64,000 bases of DNA from Cristatella mucedo (GCA_009760855.2 WPIO01000061.1:2031001-2095000); one strand, 5' to 3'. Counted from the first letter of the stretch, positions 20,962 to 32,068 are shown. Numbers and translations: made by a program. Notes: generated from the sequence alone by a model not told the origin.

Positions 20962-21640
20962 TACAATTATCATAAAATTCAGCCACAAGGGCTCAGGCAA
21001 TTCACCGAAGTAGATTTGGAATCACAGCTTCCGACGATTAACATTGAACACGACGCCACACCGGGTTGAGAACAACCATTAGTAAGGATGTGCTCGTCAA
21101 TGGGACCAATAATATTTGGCTAATGAGGTCACGGTGCGCTAAACCACTTCGAAGACACTCAAGCAAGCGCAACATCATCGTAACGAAAAACGAAGTATTT
21201 CAAAAAGACGGTATTTAGAGACATCTCACTAAATCCAAACAAGTTAAACAGCAAACAGTCTTGAGTTCAAAACAAATAAAACGACCTTTTCATACTATTT
21301 GGGTAGTACCTAAAACTTAATCCTTGAAACTTAACCTCGCACCCAAATATAATAATATTAACTAATAGCTACAAACAGCTAGATCAAGATCAACCCTTCA
21401 ATCGAGCTTCCTTGGCACCACATGCAAAATAACTAGAGAGAAATGATTTCACGGAGGGTGCTACATCAAGTGCATTACTATAATTGAAATTAAATTCAAT
21501 GACACGTAATTGCAAATGCAAACGAATGATGTTTTTACATATAACACACATATACCACGTCTCAGGTAGTGTGTATGGGGCCGTGCAACTTACAAAGGTA
21601 ACAATCTATAGCCCATATTACATTTTTCCTGTGGTGGGCA
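20962..21640. other. No gene recognised
   Basis: AT-rich unique sequence between a family b 3' end and a plus-strand LINE-A. No repeats or RNA genes were identified. Confidence 0.5.
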
Positions 21641-22960
21641 ATCCTCATCTCGCCTGGGCATCACTGGCACTGCTCTGCAGCGATTCGGGTGCTATCTCAG
21701 TGGGAGACTCCAGAGTATTGACGTGAATGAACAAAAATAATCTGAAGTATCTCTGAAATATGGAGTCCCTCAAGGCTCCGTGCTAGGTCCGGTTCTTTTC
21801 ACGGTTTATACTCTCCCTCTTGCTGATGTGATTGCCAAGCACAATCTAGGCTTTCACTTCTATGCGGAAGACACTCAGTTGTACCTTTGCTTTGATCCCT
21901 CCAAGCCTTCGAGCACCTCAAATTCTCTCAACTCACTTGCTGCATGCATTGATGACATCCGCACATGGATGGCAGCAAATTTTCTATAACTAAACGATGA
22001 CAAAACTACCTTACTAGTTAAGGCCAAACCCATTGTGATTCAGAGATTGCAAAGGCTGTCTCTCAAATATGGCTATGCCAGCGTGTCTCCTTTCGAATCA
22101 GCTTGAAATTTAGGTGTCGTATTCCAAAGCTACCTCTCTTTAGACGACCACATCAGCTCCACAGTCAAATCCGCCTATTTTCAGCTTCACAACATTGCTA
22201 AAATTCGGGCTTGTTTAGATAAGGATACCACGTCCAAGTTGGTCCATGCATTCGTGACATCCCGTCTCGACTTCTGCAACTCACTGCTTACTGGCCAACC
22301 AGCATGTGCGATCAGGCGACTGCAGCTGGTGCAAAGCTCGGCAGCTAGACTTGTGTGTCGCAGTTGCCACATTACTCCACTTCTCGCCGACCTGCACTGG
22401 CTACCAGTGAGGCAACGGATTGACTTCAAGGTTTTGTCGCTCACTTTTAGGTCTCTTCATTCTATGGCTCCAGCCTATCTTTCAGATATACTACCCCATC
22501 AGGCCAAGCATCGTACCACCCGCTTTTCGGAATCCAACAGTCTAGAAATACCTCGTACAAACCTTAAATCCTGTGGAGACCGTGCATTTAGTTCATATGC
22601 TCTCAAAGCCTGGAACTCCCTCCCGACCTGCATCAGAACATCCCCTGACCTGATCGCATTTAAAAGGAACGTAAAAACACATCTATTTAGGACAGCATTT
22701 AGTGGGTCCCTGTGATTCGTCCTTGATGTGCTTATGCGTGCTGACACTGTGCATGCTGCCACTAACCACATTTGCATGCTGACCTAGTGCTTGTCACCCC
22801 TAACCATATTATTCATTTCGTTTATTTTTCAAGCATGATTTTACTTACCATTCAATTGCATTTTACTTTGCAACAAATGTAAAGCGCCTAGAGAGAGATT
22901 AAGTTCTCTGAGGGCACTTTATCAGAGGAATTATTATTATTAATATTATTATTATTCTGG
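21641..22960 (+). mobile_element. LINE-A, plus-strand 5'-truncated copy
   Basis: Begins at TCGCCTGGGCATCACTGG within the RT and runs to the 3' UTR, stem-loop and ATTATT tail at 22,921-22,960. Its 3' tail directly joins a family a 3' UTR fragment. Frame pieces 21,780-21,989 and 22,239-22,715 survive, separated by a stop and a frame change. Confidence 0.85.
21780..22715 (+). pseudogene. LINE-A RT, core and C-terminus (broken)
   Basis: The first piece has LGPVLFTVYTLPLADVI and the catalytic box as HFYAEDTQLYLCF. One of the two catalytic aspartates has become Glu, which should abolish polymerase activity. A stop ends it at 21,989. The second piece (158 codons from 22,239) holds the C-terminal region through FRTAFSGSL. 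Confidence 0.85.
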
Positions 22961-22961
22961 G

Positions 22962-23297
22962 GCCCGGCCGCGCGGAGGAGCATCCTGCGTTGGTTTCTGC
23001 AAGGGATCCCGGTGGAAGACACAGCGCCAGCTGCTCATCAGCTTCGTGAGAGCAGGCGACAGCGCAAGCGTTGAGGTAGGGCCGGTGGCAGTGCAAGCGG
23101 ATCGTCCCTGCGATAAGGGGCGATCGAGCTCAGCTGGCTGACCAGCAGCATTGAGCGAGCTGTAGCAGCCGCTCTGTGTCAGCCTCCCGGGCCAGGCCTC
23201 CCGGGACTGCTTTGTCACAGCCTCGCTTCGGCATAGACCCGAAGGGCTGAGGCCCATTGTAGTTTGGTACAGTCCCCAATCAACTGTATGTATCTAT
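22962..23297 (+). mobile_element. REL element, family a, 3' UTR fragment (copy E3)
   Basis: Aligns with 19,823-20,160: GGGGCCCGGCCGCGC start, GCTTCGTGAGAGCAGGCGAC, GGGCGATCGAGCTCAGCTGG and CAGCCTCCCGGGCCAGGCC blocks. No coding sequence is present. It passes directly into U2 snRNA sequence at about 23,298, which makes it the clearest family a 3' junction. Confidence 0.85.
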
Positions 23298-23455
23298 GCT
23301 TATCAGCTTAACATCTGATATATGGTCCATCGGATTGTTATGATAATAATCTGATTTTTGATACTCTGCAAGGTGGCTGAGGCTTGCCTCGGCTTAGCCA
23401 CGGGTTGACCTGGTATTGCAGTGCTTCCAGGACCAGCCCACTTCCCCCTTCGTGG
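23298..23455 (+). ncRNA. U2: U2 snRNA gene fragment (about nt 46 to the 3' end)
   Basis: Contains the U2 landmarks in order: TTATCAGCTTAACATCTGAT (stem IIa region after the branch-point recognition sequence), the Sm-site-like GATTTTTGA, a GC stem (GCTGAGGCTTGCCTCGGC), then GACCTGGTATTGCAGTGCTT and CCAGG of stem IV. The 5' third, with the branch-point pairing sequence, is absent because a retrotransposon 3' end sits there. The Sm site differs by one base from the fragment at 40,952. Not a functional gene as it stands. Confidence 0.9.
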
Positions 23456-23795
23456 TGGAGAATCTGTAACCAAAGCAAACCTGAGCACTTGCACTACCAG
23501 GTGGCCAAGTTCTAATGAACACTGTATCAAATGATCCTATGTATTTTGTATCAGACGATTAAGCTGTATAAGGTACATTCATCTTCTCCCAGTTTTGACT
23601 GTGCTCAGCGTGTAACTCATCTACTATGTTACACTGACCTAAGACACCACTTGCAGTCAACCGTGGTCACCTACCATTGTCATACCAAAGCAGCCAAACC
23701 ATTGATTGGCCTTCTGGAACCGGATACGTTGACCTTGCGACTTCCGGTGGCCATCTTGAACGCATTTACACGTTGGCAGTAGGAGCTCCGTCGAA
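23456..23795. other. No gene recognised (downstream of U2)
   Basis: Holds the natural 3' flank of the U2 fragment plus unique sequence up to the 5' UTR of the next REL copy. No clear snRNA 3' box or repeat was identified. Confidence 0.4.
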
Positions 23796-25330
23796 ATCGT
23801 GTCTAGGAGGGATTATTCCGAGTCATCGACAGGTATCGTACCGGTATTCGTGTGTACCACGCTTAGTTAGGGTCCTGGGTATGGTTATTCTTGCGCTATA
23901 AGGTCGCCGGCCTACGGTCGCTCCCTTGGTAGGGCCGGAAGTTGCCTGGCAGGGTAAGGAATCTCCTTCGTTACACCGGAACCGTTGTGTTTTTGGGTGC
24001 GCCTTCAGTCTCATTTGACTCTTTATATTACTGTACATGTTTTCATATAATTTCCGCTAGCGAACGCGCTCGGGCTCGCTTTCTATAAGCGTTGGCCTGC
24101 CGTTCCTTTGCCTGACCTGGCGCTGCCCTGCCCACTGGGCACTACGACAAATAAGCCGATCCTGGAGCCCGTTAGTGAGTCCTTTTATAATAATTTGTGT
24201 TTGTATTGTTTTCTGCACGTTTTTTGTTAGTTTTATGTGTGTACGTCAACGGGCTTAGCTTTTGGTGGCCATGCGCTCACCCTCCCTCGCCTGACTAGGC
24301 GTAGCTCCGCCCACCTAGTATATCGGTTCCAAAGCCGAATCCGGAGCTCGTTCGCAGGCCCGGCTAGCGGAATTAGTTTTAGTATTGTTCTCTGTATATT
24401 TTAGTGCAAGTCTCATGTATGTTCGACCTCGCGCTTAGTTTTTAGCTGCCAAGCGCTCGAGTTCCTTTGGTTGGCCCGCGGCTTTCCCCTCGGGCTAGGC
24501 CGGAAGTCGCCCCTCAAGTCAGTGAATTCCCTTCGCTGTGCCTGATCCACTCTCCGTGCGCTCTTCTACCTGTCAGTGGTTGTTTTGCTTGTGGCCGCAT
24601 CTGGTCTCGCCCTGTGGAGACGCCACAACTTCGTCTCCTTTGCCCGGTCGGGCGAAGCCCCGCCCCCTGGTACCCCGGTCTAAACGTCGATTCCAGTGTT
24701 TGTCTGTGCTTACTAAGTGTCTAGGCCCTATATTATTTTATTGCTATCTACATTAGTGTTTGTCCTAATCGTGTTCGACCCCAGGCTTGGCGTTTAGCTG
24801 TCAGGCGCCGCACTCCTTTCTCCCAGCAGGCGAAGCCCCTCCCACCAGGTACTTCGGCTTAAACGCCTGCTCCAGCGCCCGTCCGTGTCTTCCTTTAGTT
24901 TAGTTTGTATTTTACTTTAATATTGTGTCAGTTATCCTTCATTCTGTACGTGCACGATCCTGGGCTTGACTCTTAGTTGCCACGTGCTCGCCCTCCTTTG
25001 TCCCGGCCAGTGTGTAGACCCACCCTTCCCTCCCCCTACTTTGCTCCTGATGCTCAGTCCAGTGCCAGGCTGCGATTTTTTCCCGTTCAGAGAGCATTGC
25101 TTTGCTTTGTTGTCCTTGTTCTTGTCTTTTGCATGTGTGAACGCCCCCCCCCCCCCCCCGCCTAGCCTACAGTGGCCAGGAGTCTGCTCCACTGTTTTGC
25201 CTGCCACAGCCCAGCCCCCAATAGGTGTCCCTACCGGCCAGGAATCCTCCTGGCCGGCCAGCGATAGTGTGCAGACGAGGCCGAATCACCTCCAGCTGGC
25301 AGGCGCCCGGGAGGCCTCCACCTGTCGTGC
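23796..25330 (+). repeat. 5' UTR with ~180-bp tandem monomers (E4)
   Basis: After a leader beginning GGAGCTCCGTCG come at least five diverged monomers, recognisable near 24,070, 24,260, 24,440-24,690, 24,785 and 24,965. Each has a TAGCTGCCAAGCGCTC-like block, a CCTTTGTCC..CCGG block, GCCCCGCCCACC, a short hairpin of the CGGTTCCAAAGCCG type, and a T-rich spacer with TTTGT. A poly-C run at 25,145-25,160 lies at the end. Such repeats often carry internal promoters in LINEs; that role is inferred. Confidence 0.7.
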
Positions 25331-25343
25331 TGCTGGCCAGACA

Positions 25344-26517
25344 TGCCTGAGCCAATGGCCGTGCCCCCTCGGCACCCCCACCCCTCGAAGTGCCCCCACG
25401 GACCCTGGGCGTTGGGCTCCCTGCTGAACCTTCCCGGCCTGGTCCCTGGAGCTTCGCAGCTTGCCAAGCCTAACCTGCTGGCCGTGGTTGTTCCCCCTCC
25501 TCCCCCTCGTCCAAGGGATTCGATGGGAAGAATCTGGACGAAATCGTCCAGATCGCTAGTGAGGCCGTCCTGGCCGCTAGCATCGATTATGCTTATACGA
25601 GTAAGCAGAGGAAGTTCGTGGAGGTGGGCTTCTTCACGAAGGAACATTCTCATTCACCCTCGCACCCACTTCTCGGAGGTGGTGAAGGCCTTCTCGCCGT
25701 ACGGGAAGGTCCTCAGTGAGAAGCATCACTGCCTCAGAGGCTCAAGAATTCGCATGGAATCGAGACAACTTCAATGTGAAATTGAGGCTCCCCCTCCTTC
25801 ATCGTTATAGGTGACTGCCCGGACCCAGTAATGGTCTGATACCTGAGCATCCCCCCCCCCCGTGTGGCCACTGCAGTGCCAAGGGCCACCAGGTCCTCGG
25901 CTTCCCCAATCGGGTCTGCAATGCATGCAGGCTTGTGTGGCACGTCTTCGCGGACTGCCCCTAGGTGGTATGCTTCAGGTGCCGAAAGGCGTGGCACTTC
26001 ATCGGGGCCTGCCCAACAAGGCCAAAGTGCGGCCACTGTGGTGAGCACAGCCACTCTACCCGTGACTACCCCAAAACCTGCCCGCAGGAGGCTAAGATCC
26101 CATAGCTGTCGTGGGCGCCGGATGAGGAAGACAGCAAGCTTGCGAGGCTTGCAGCTGCCGTGGAAGCAGAGCCTTCAGTAGAGGCCCTGCTGCCCCCCCC
26201 GGCCCAGGCCCAGGCGCCAGTCTTCCCCTCCTTGCCCCACTTGTCAACCCTCTGTCCCAACCCCACGTCGTCACTCAGGTTCCCTCCTTCTTTAACCCAG
26301 ACCCCCAGGATTTGGAGCTGCTGCGGGGCTTTACGGCCAGCTTCCGGCAGGACACCCAGCTGACCGTTAATTCCGAAAAGGGGCCGCTTTTGTCGTGGGC
26401 ACTCTCCTCCTTGCCTGGTTCGCAATACAGTGAGGATGCCCCTAGGAACCGCTGGCTGAATGCTCGCCGGGGGCCCCGAGTCTCCCCCTCCCATCAACGT
26501 GGAGAAGAGCTCCTCTG
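25344..26517 (+). pseudogene. Family b ORF1, gag-like zinc-knuckle protein (E4)
   Basis: Starts at ATG in a context (ACATGYCTGAGCC) conserved at 43,636 and 48,651. A Pro-rich segment (VVVPPPPPRPRD) and a nucleic-acid-binding-like region (FSEVVKAFSPYGKVLSEK) come first. They are followed by a cluster of up to four CCHC knuckles at about 25,864-26,085, partly mutated (for example VVCFRCRKAWHFIGACP intact; others have lost Cys). A TAG falls in the cluster near 25,965. The tail is acidic and Ser-rich. Several frame changes, some at poly-C runs, inactivate it. Confidence 0.7.
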
Positions 26518-26534
26518 ACTCCTGAGAGATTCTC

Positions 26535-27534
26535 TAATGCTGGAGCGCGATAAGACGGCCGCCTTCGTCTCGACGTGGCGCGACCGGATCTCGGCTCGAG
26601 TGGACACCTCGGACTGGCCTGGCTTCTGCAAAGAGGTCCAGGTCATGTCCGCAACCTAGCTTGTTCTGGGCCGGAAGCAGGTAGAACTGCGTCTGGCCCT
26701 AAGCAAGTCCTGCGCCGGGGAGATGGATGGGCCGGCAGAGCACCGTCAGGCGGCGCAGGGAGGGAGAGCCCGCTTGCTCGGGATGGTGCCAGCAATGCGC
26801 CGCCCAGCTGCAGCGCTTGTACAGGCGTAACCGCACCAGAGCCGTCAGGTCGGTCTTACAACCGGCCCCGACGGTTTTTGCCGGCTGCCCGTAAGCCTGC
26901 AGGTCCTTCTGGGCAGCAGAGGCCGCCCCCAGGCCGCTAGACCCGATGGCACTGCATGCCTGACTAGAGAGTGTCGTGGAGGTGAGGCCTCAGCCGCAAG
27001 GCAGGAGCCTTACCGCGCCCCTCCGTAGAGAGGAGGTGCTAGTGCGACTGCGCAAGGCGAGCTAAACGTCACCAGGGGCGGACAGGCTGGAATACCGCCA
27101 CTTCAAAGCGGTGGATACCCAATGCTACCTGGTGACAGAGGTCCGGAACGCCTGCCTATCCTTTGGGGACATCCCCCCTGCATGGAAGGAGGGCCACACG
27201 GTCCTCATCCACAAAAGGGGAGATCCCAAGGAGCCGGGCAACTTCAGGTCGACCTCGCTGCTGCCCACGCTATCTATACAAGCTGCTCTCGGGCTGCTTG
27301 GCTGCACGCTTCTGTCTCCGCAGCAGTAGGGCTTTCTGGCCGGGTGTGAAGGCTGCCTGAAGCAGACCTTCCAGGTGGAGTCGGCACTGACGGACGCCAA
27401 GAAGAGGAAACACACTCTGCTGGGCCTCCTTGGGCCTGCAGAATGCATTTCCGAGTTTTCCTTACGCTGCCCTCTTCGAGGGGCTGAGGCACTCTGGGGT
27501 CGAGCAGCCCTTCATCGACCTGGTCGGCAAGGTG
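26535..27534 (+). pseudogene. Family a ORF2 N-terminal part, truncated (E4)
   Basis: LERDKTAAFVSTWRDRISARV and DWPGFCKEVQVMS match 30,105-30,220 of E5. The RT finger region follows: SPGADRLEYRHFKAVD, GDIPPAWKEGHTVLIHKRGD, then LSPQQ and a TAG. A final piece through 27,534 matches the palm start. It ends before the catalytic box. Multiple stops. Confidence 0.75.
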
Positions 27535-27554
27535 GTTCTTATCAGCTTAACATC
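27535..27554 (+). ncRNA. U2: 20-base U2 snRNA tag at the 5' end of copy E5
   Basis: GTTCTTATCAGCTTAACATC is identical to U2 sequence shared with 23,298 and 40,886 apart from one transition. It sits between RT coding sequence of E4 and the 5' UTR of E5, where no U2 gene would be expected. Confidence 0.85.
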
Positions 27555-28653
27555 CGGTTAGGACGTGTGCTGCGGAGCTCCTCGCGTGAGTGTCGCAAAT
27601 CGGCATATTTCTACGGTCTTGGTCAACATCCACTTTTTATTCTTGAATATTCGTGAGTATCAACCTCGTTATTGTATTTTAGTGTGTTTTAGTTTTAGTT
27701 AGGGCCCTTAGTTAGGGTTATTTTTTGAGTTAAAAGGGCCCGGCCCAAGGCCGCCTAGTAGGCAGGACCGGAAGCTGCCGCCGGCTTGGAGGAATTTCCC
27801 TTATATCGCCCGAGCCGTACCTTCCTTGTGCTTGAGAATAGTCTCATTGGATTCCCCTTACTATTGAGTATCTTTTGTGGGTAGTTTAGTTAGTGAACGG
27901 TATCAGGTCTGCCCTCTATACGCGTTCTTTTGTTTTTCCTTTGTCCCGCTTGGCGGTGCCCCACCGGCTGGTGGCTCAGTCGATACCGCCGAATCCGGGC
28001 CTTGTCACACCGCTTCACTTGTGTAGTTTGTATACTGTTTAATTTATTATTGTATTAGTGGTAGCTGTATGCGGGCAAGTCCCTGGGATTTGCTTTTAGC
28101 CGCCAAGCGGTAACCCCCCTTGGGCACCGCAGTAGTGTAGCTCCGCCCACTCTGGTATTCCGGCTGTAAAGTCGAATCCAGAAGGGTTTTGTTGTGCCTG
28201 TCAGTGTGCCCGGTATATTTAACGCTAGATTATAACTGTAGTTGCTCTTTTGGTTCGGTACGCCCATAGGGGTGCCTATACTAGACGCTCGGCCGTCGTC
28301 CTTTGTCTCGCCCAGGGTTTCCTCTAGGGTTCCGCCGGAAGTTGACACTCCCGGGCCAGGGATCCCCGGCTTTTAGGGGTATAATAGTGCTAACACGCCG
28401 GAGAGTGTGGGGTCACAAGACTCCCCGTATCCTGCTCTTCCTCACAACACAGGTCTTGGCCAGGACGGCCGGTCTGTATTCCGGTTAGCAAGGTTATAGA
28501 CCCGCTCCTGGTTCCGGCGCTAGCCCCGCCCACTGGGTTATCTGTGGCCGGCTCGTCTACCAAGGCTCCTAGGAGGCTCCACTAGGGCTAGGAACTGGTG
28601 GGCTCTTCCACATCAGTCAATATAGGTCCCGGGGGACTGGTACCCCCCAGATA
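27555..28653 (+). repeat. 5' UTR with tandem monomers (E5)
   Basis: A leader of about 300 bases includes a GGACCGGAAGCTGCCG block also seen in the other 5' UTRs. Monomers recur near 27,930, 28,090 and 28,270. The second has TTCCGGCTGTAAAGTCGAA, a hairpin that pairs with one G-U. Monomer spacing is roughly 180 bases. Confidence 0.65.
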
Positions 28654-29709
28654 ATGTCGGGGGTACAGGCCCTTCCGCCCTTGGGGGCCCCCATAACTCC
28701 TCCAGATTTAGCCATGCCTAAGTTGCCGGCTGCCGCCCCTGGTGCAGGGCTCTCAAGCCCAGGTCGCTCCTTCGCGGGCATGGTGGGTTCGCAGCCCCAG
28801 CAACAGGCGTTTGTACCCATGGTGGTACCAAAAACCAGTGGCAACCCACTGGTGGTGATTGTGCCCGCTTCGGCTCCTGGGGTGAGGGGATACGATGGGT
28901 CCAACTGGGACGAAATGCTTCGCAGCGGACCGGGAAAACGCCCCCTGGATGTGGTCAGGTATGTCTTCCCCAATGACAACCTGAGGCAGGTGGAGCTCGG
29001 CTTCTTCACTGAGGAGGCTGCAAAAGCAGGTGCGGTTGTCCTTAAACGGACATACCCAGGGGCTCGCCACCAGGCTGACAGCTCGGTGGTGGTCACTCTA
29101 GTGGGGGTGCACCCGGATGTACCCGTGGAAGCGGTGGAGGCGGCCCTGGCCCCATACGGGGAGGTGGGCACCCAGAGGAGGGGGGTGGTTGCGGGCACGC
29201 GGGTCCTCAACGGCATTCGGCAGGTCATCGTCAACCTGTCCAAGCCGCTCCCGGCCACCATGCTTTTCCCGCTGTGCGACACTCCGGCTAAGGTCAAGTA
29301 CCCTGGGATGCCAGCCCTGTGTGAGCTATGCCATACCGGAGGCCATAAGGCGGGAACCTGTCCGGACAGGAAGTGCCACACTTGTGGCGAGAAGGGTCAC
29401 CTGGCGGCTGACTGCCCCAACGTCCACTGCTTCAGGTGTCAAAAGGTAAGCCACATGGTCAGGGCCTGCCCCCTGAAGCCCAAATGTGGGGGTGTGGAAG
29501 CGAGGGCCACGTCCGCAGGGACTGCCCGAAGGCGAAGCCCCAGCGTAGGCCCCCACCCTTGGAAGAGTAGGAGTCGGAGTTGGGGGAAGCGGAGCAGTGC
29601 GCCATGGCAGCCCGAGTGGAAAAGGCGCTGGAAGCGGAGCCTGCCCCCGCCGCTCCGAGGAGCTGGCTGGTCCGTCAGGGCTAGTCCTCTGCGCGGCTCC
29701 ACAGGCTGA
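28654..29709 (+). pseudogene. Family a ORF1, gag-like zinc-knuckle protein (E5)
   Basis: 351 codons from an ATG. N-terminal ~85 residues are Pro/Ala-rich. Residues ~88-200 form a conserved region also recognisable in family b (RQVELGFFTEEAAKAG..., GARHQAD, VGVHPDVPVEAVEAALAPYG), perhaps an RNA-binding fold. Three perfect CX2CX4HX4C knuckles follow at about residues 222-280 (CELCHTGGHKAGTC, CHTCGEKGHLAADC, CFRCQKVSHMVRAC). A fourth (CGSEGHVRRDC) is readable only in another frame after a one-base loss near 29,493, so the last ~70 residues are out of frame. In life it would coat element RNA. Confidence 0.85.
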
Positions 29710-29799
29710 CGTTAGCGCATGCGAGGGGGAGCTGGATTCCCGCTTGGAAGTGGGGGCGTCGGTGAGCCAGGAAGGCTGACTAATTATCGACGATGAGGA

Positions 29800-32068
29800 T
29801 TCGGGGGGGAACACCATCCTCTCCTCCCCGAAGAGTTTGAGGACGCGTCCACCTGCGCCGTCACGGTTCTGGCGAGCAAGGTGGGGTGTCCTCTCCACGG
29901 AGGTCCACCCGGAGGGTCCCGGCAGGGTCGGAAGGCGAGGCCAGCGATGGCTCCTCAGTGGCTGGCCGGAGCACTAGCTCCCTCTCCATCCTGAAGCCCA
30001 GACTGGGCGGAAAGGGAAAGGCAAGGCCGGGAAAACACCCACTGCCTAAGGATGCTTAGCTCCGTGCACCTAGACCCGGAGGAGGTCCTCGACCCCCTCC
30101 CCACGTTGGAGCGCGACGAGACGGCCACCTTTGTCTCAACATGGCGAGACCGGATCTCGGCCCGGGTGGACTCCTCGGACTGGCCTGGCTTCTGTGAAGA
30201 GGTCCAGGTCATGTCCGCGGCCTGACTCGCTCTGGGTCGGAAGCAGGTAAAGCTGCGTCTGGCCCTGAGCAAATCCTGCGCCGGGGAGAAGGAGGGGCCG
30301 CAGGAGCACCGTCAGGCGACACAGCACGAACCCTCGGGCTCGGGCTGGTGCCCGCCGCCCAGCTGCAGCGCATGTACAGGCGCAACCGCACCAGGGCCGT
30401 CAGGTCGGTCCTACAACCGGCCCCGACGGTCTTTGCGGGTTGTCCGGAGGCCTGCTGGTCCTTCTTGGAGACAGAGGCCGCACCCAGGCCGCTCGACACG
30501 GCGGCGCTACGCGCCTGTCTTGAGAGCGTAGTGGAAGCGAGGCCGCAGCCACAGGGCAGGAGCCTTACCGCCCCCTCCGTAGGGAGGGGGTGCTGACGAG
30601 GCTGCGGAAGGCGAGCAACACGTCACCGGGCGCTGACAGGCTGAAATACCGCCACCTCAAGGCGGTAGATGCCAGATGCTACCTGGTGACGGAGGTACTG
30701 AACGCCTGCCTGTTCTTTGGGGACATCCCCCCTGCGTGGAAAGAGGGCCACACAGACCTCATCCACAAAAGGGGGACCCCAAGGAGCCGGGCAACTTCAG
30801 ACCCATCTCGCTGCTGCCCACCTTGTATAAGCTGCTCTCGGGCTGCTATATTAGCTGATCTCGGGCTGCTATATATTAGCGGCGCGTTTATCTGCTACCT
30901 GCGCACGCATGCCCTTCTGTCTCTGCAGCAGAAGGGCTTCCTGCCAGGGTGCGAAGGCTGCCTAGAGCAGACCTTCCTCGTGGAATCGGCACTGAAGGAT
31001 GCCACAAAGAGGAGACACACTCTGCGGGGCCTTCCTGGACCTGAAGAATGCGTTCCCGAGTGTACCTCACGCGGCTCCCTTTGAGGCCCTGAGACACTCA
31101 GGGGTCGAGCAGCCCTTCATCGACCTGGTCGGCAGGGTGTACGCGGACGCGACGACCGTGTTACGCCTGGGAGCCGACCTGCTCGACCCCTTCCCGGCTG
31201 CGGCGGGAGTGCGACAGGGTGACCCCCTGTCACCGATTCTCTTTGATGTCGCCATCGAGCCGCTTGTGCGCTGGGTAGCCAAAGCTTCCACCAAGCATGG
31301 CTACCATCTGGGCTCGGCGAAACTCGCTGTGTGCGCTCTTGCTGATGACCTCGCGTTGTTTGCCAGCTCCCCGAATGGTCTGCAGCGGCTCCTCAACCGT
31401 GCCGCTGTGGTAGCAGGTAAGGTTGGCCTGGTCTTCAGGCCGACAAAGTGCAGGGTGTTCGTTCATAATCTGGAGGGGCCCCTCAGACAGCCGCTTTCCA
31501 TCGCTGGCACTACGATTTCCCTCCTAGCGGAGGAGTCGCACACTTATCTGGGGGCCCCCCAAGGCTTTGCGTACCCCAGGGCAGATGTGACAGAGGCTGC
31601 AGCATCTCTCGCAAGAGACATTCTCCGCTTGCAGACCTCCCCCCTCGCACCCTGGCAGAAGCTAGACGCCTTGCGAACGTTCCTGCTGCCGCGCCTCGAA
31701 TAACTTGCGCACGCAAAGTGGCTGCAAAAGAAGCTGTTTGCGCCGGTCGACGCAGCGGTTCGCGAGCTTTGCAGGCATGCCTGTTCCCTGCCTCTGAGGG
31801 CAATGACCGAATTCTTTCACGCTCCTCGAGCGTCGGGAGGACTCGGTTACGTCCCGATGAGGCAGGAGATCGACATCCTGCGGGCTACTCAGGCCTGCAG
31901 AATGCTCGTGTCACCGGACCCGACGGTGCGGCAACTGGCGGTGGACGGACTTAGACGCGGCGGTGAAGGTCCTCAGGGGCCCTCCCACCGATGCAGCCCG
32001 CACGATCTTCCTCTCTGGTGGCTCCTTCGAGGGTGGCGAACACGCCGGTGCCCGCTCGCTGTGGTCAT
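29800..32068 (+). pseudogene. Family a ORF2 with RT core (E5)
   Basis: The N-terminal region has LERDETATFVSTWRDRISARV near 30,105 and a TGA near 30,222. RT: RLRKASNTSPGADRLKYRHL (30,597 on), AWKEGHTDLIHKRG, a frame change, QKGFLPGCEGCLEQTFLVES, another frame change, then an open 30,999-31,703. That last piece carries AFLDLKNAFPSVP, GVRQGDPLSPILFDVAIEP, the catalytic CALADDLALF (ADD at 31,341-31,349) and KVGLVFRPTKC. It ends at TAA (31,701) but resumes (WLQKKLFAPVDAAVREL). A short duplicated segment containing CTGCTATATTAGC lies at about 30,840-30,880. Confidence 0.85.

Larger units (their letters stand above)
23796..27534 (+). mobile_element. REL element, mosaic family b/a (copy E4)
   Basis: Plus-strand copy: 5' UTR of monomers (23,796-25,330), family b-type ORF1 (25,344 to about 26,517), then an abrupt change near 26,520-26,545 to family a-type ORF2. 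It is cut at 27,534 inside the RT (DLVGKV) by a U2-tagged 5' end of copy E5. The first bases of the family 5' end seen in other copies (CGGACGTGTCC type) are missing. Confidence 0.75.
27555..32068 (+). mobile_element. REL element, family a, nearly complete but 3'-cut (copy E5)
   Basis: 5' UTR from CGGTTAGGACGTGTG, ORF1 with ATG at 28,654, and ORF2 with RT. After the thumb region, at about 32,068, the sequence switches to family b ORF1. The REL domain and 3' UTR are therefore missing. It is the best family a example of ORF1 and of the RT core. Confidence 0.8.

Noticed and set aside
24467-25427. Several long plus-strand frames (up to 153 codons) in the E4 5' UTR
   Set aside because: They cross monomer boundaries, are not kept in the E5, E7 or E8 5' UTRs, and reflect high GC content.
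28617-29381. 254-codon minus-strand frame
   Set aside because: It lies antisense to the well-supported family a ORF1 with perfect zinc knuckles.
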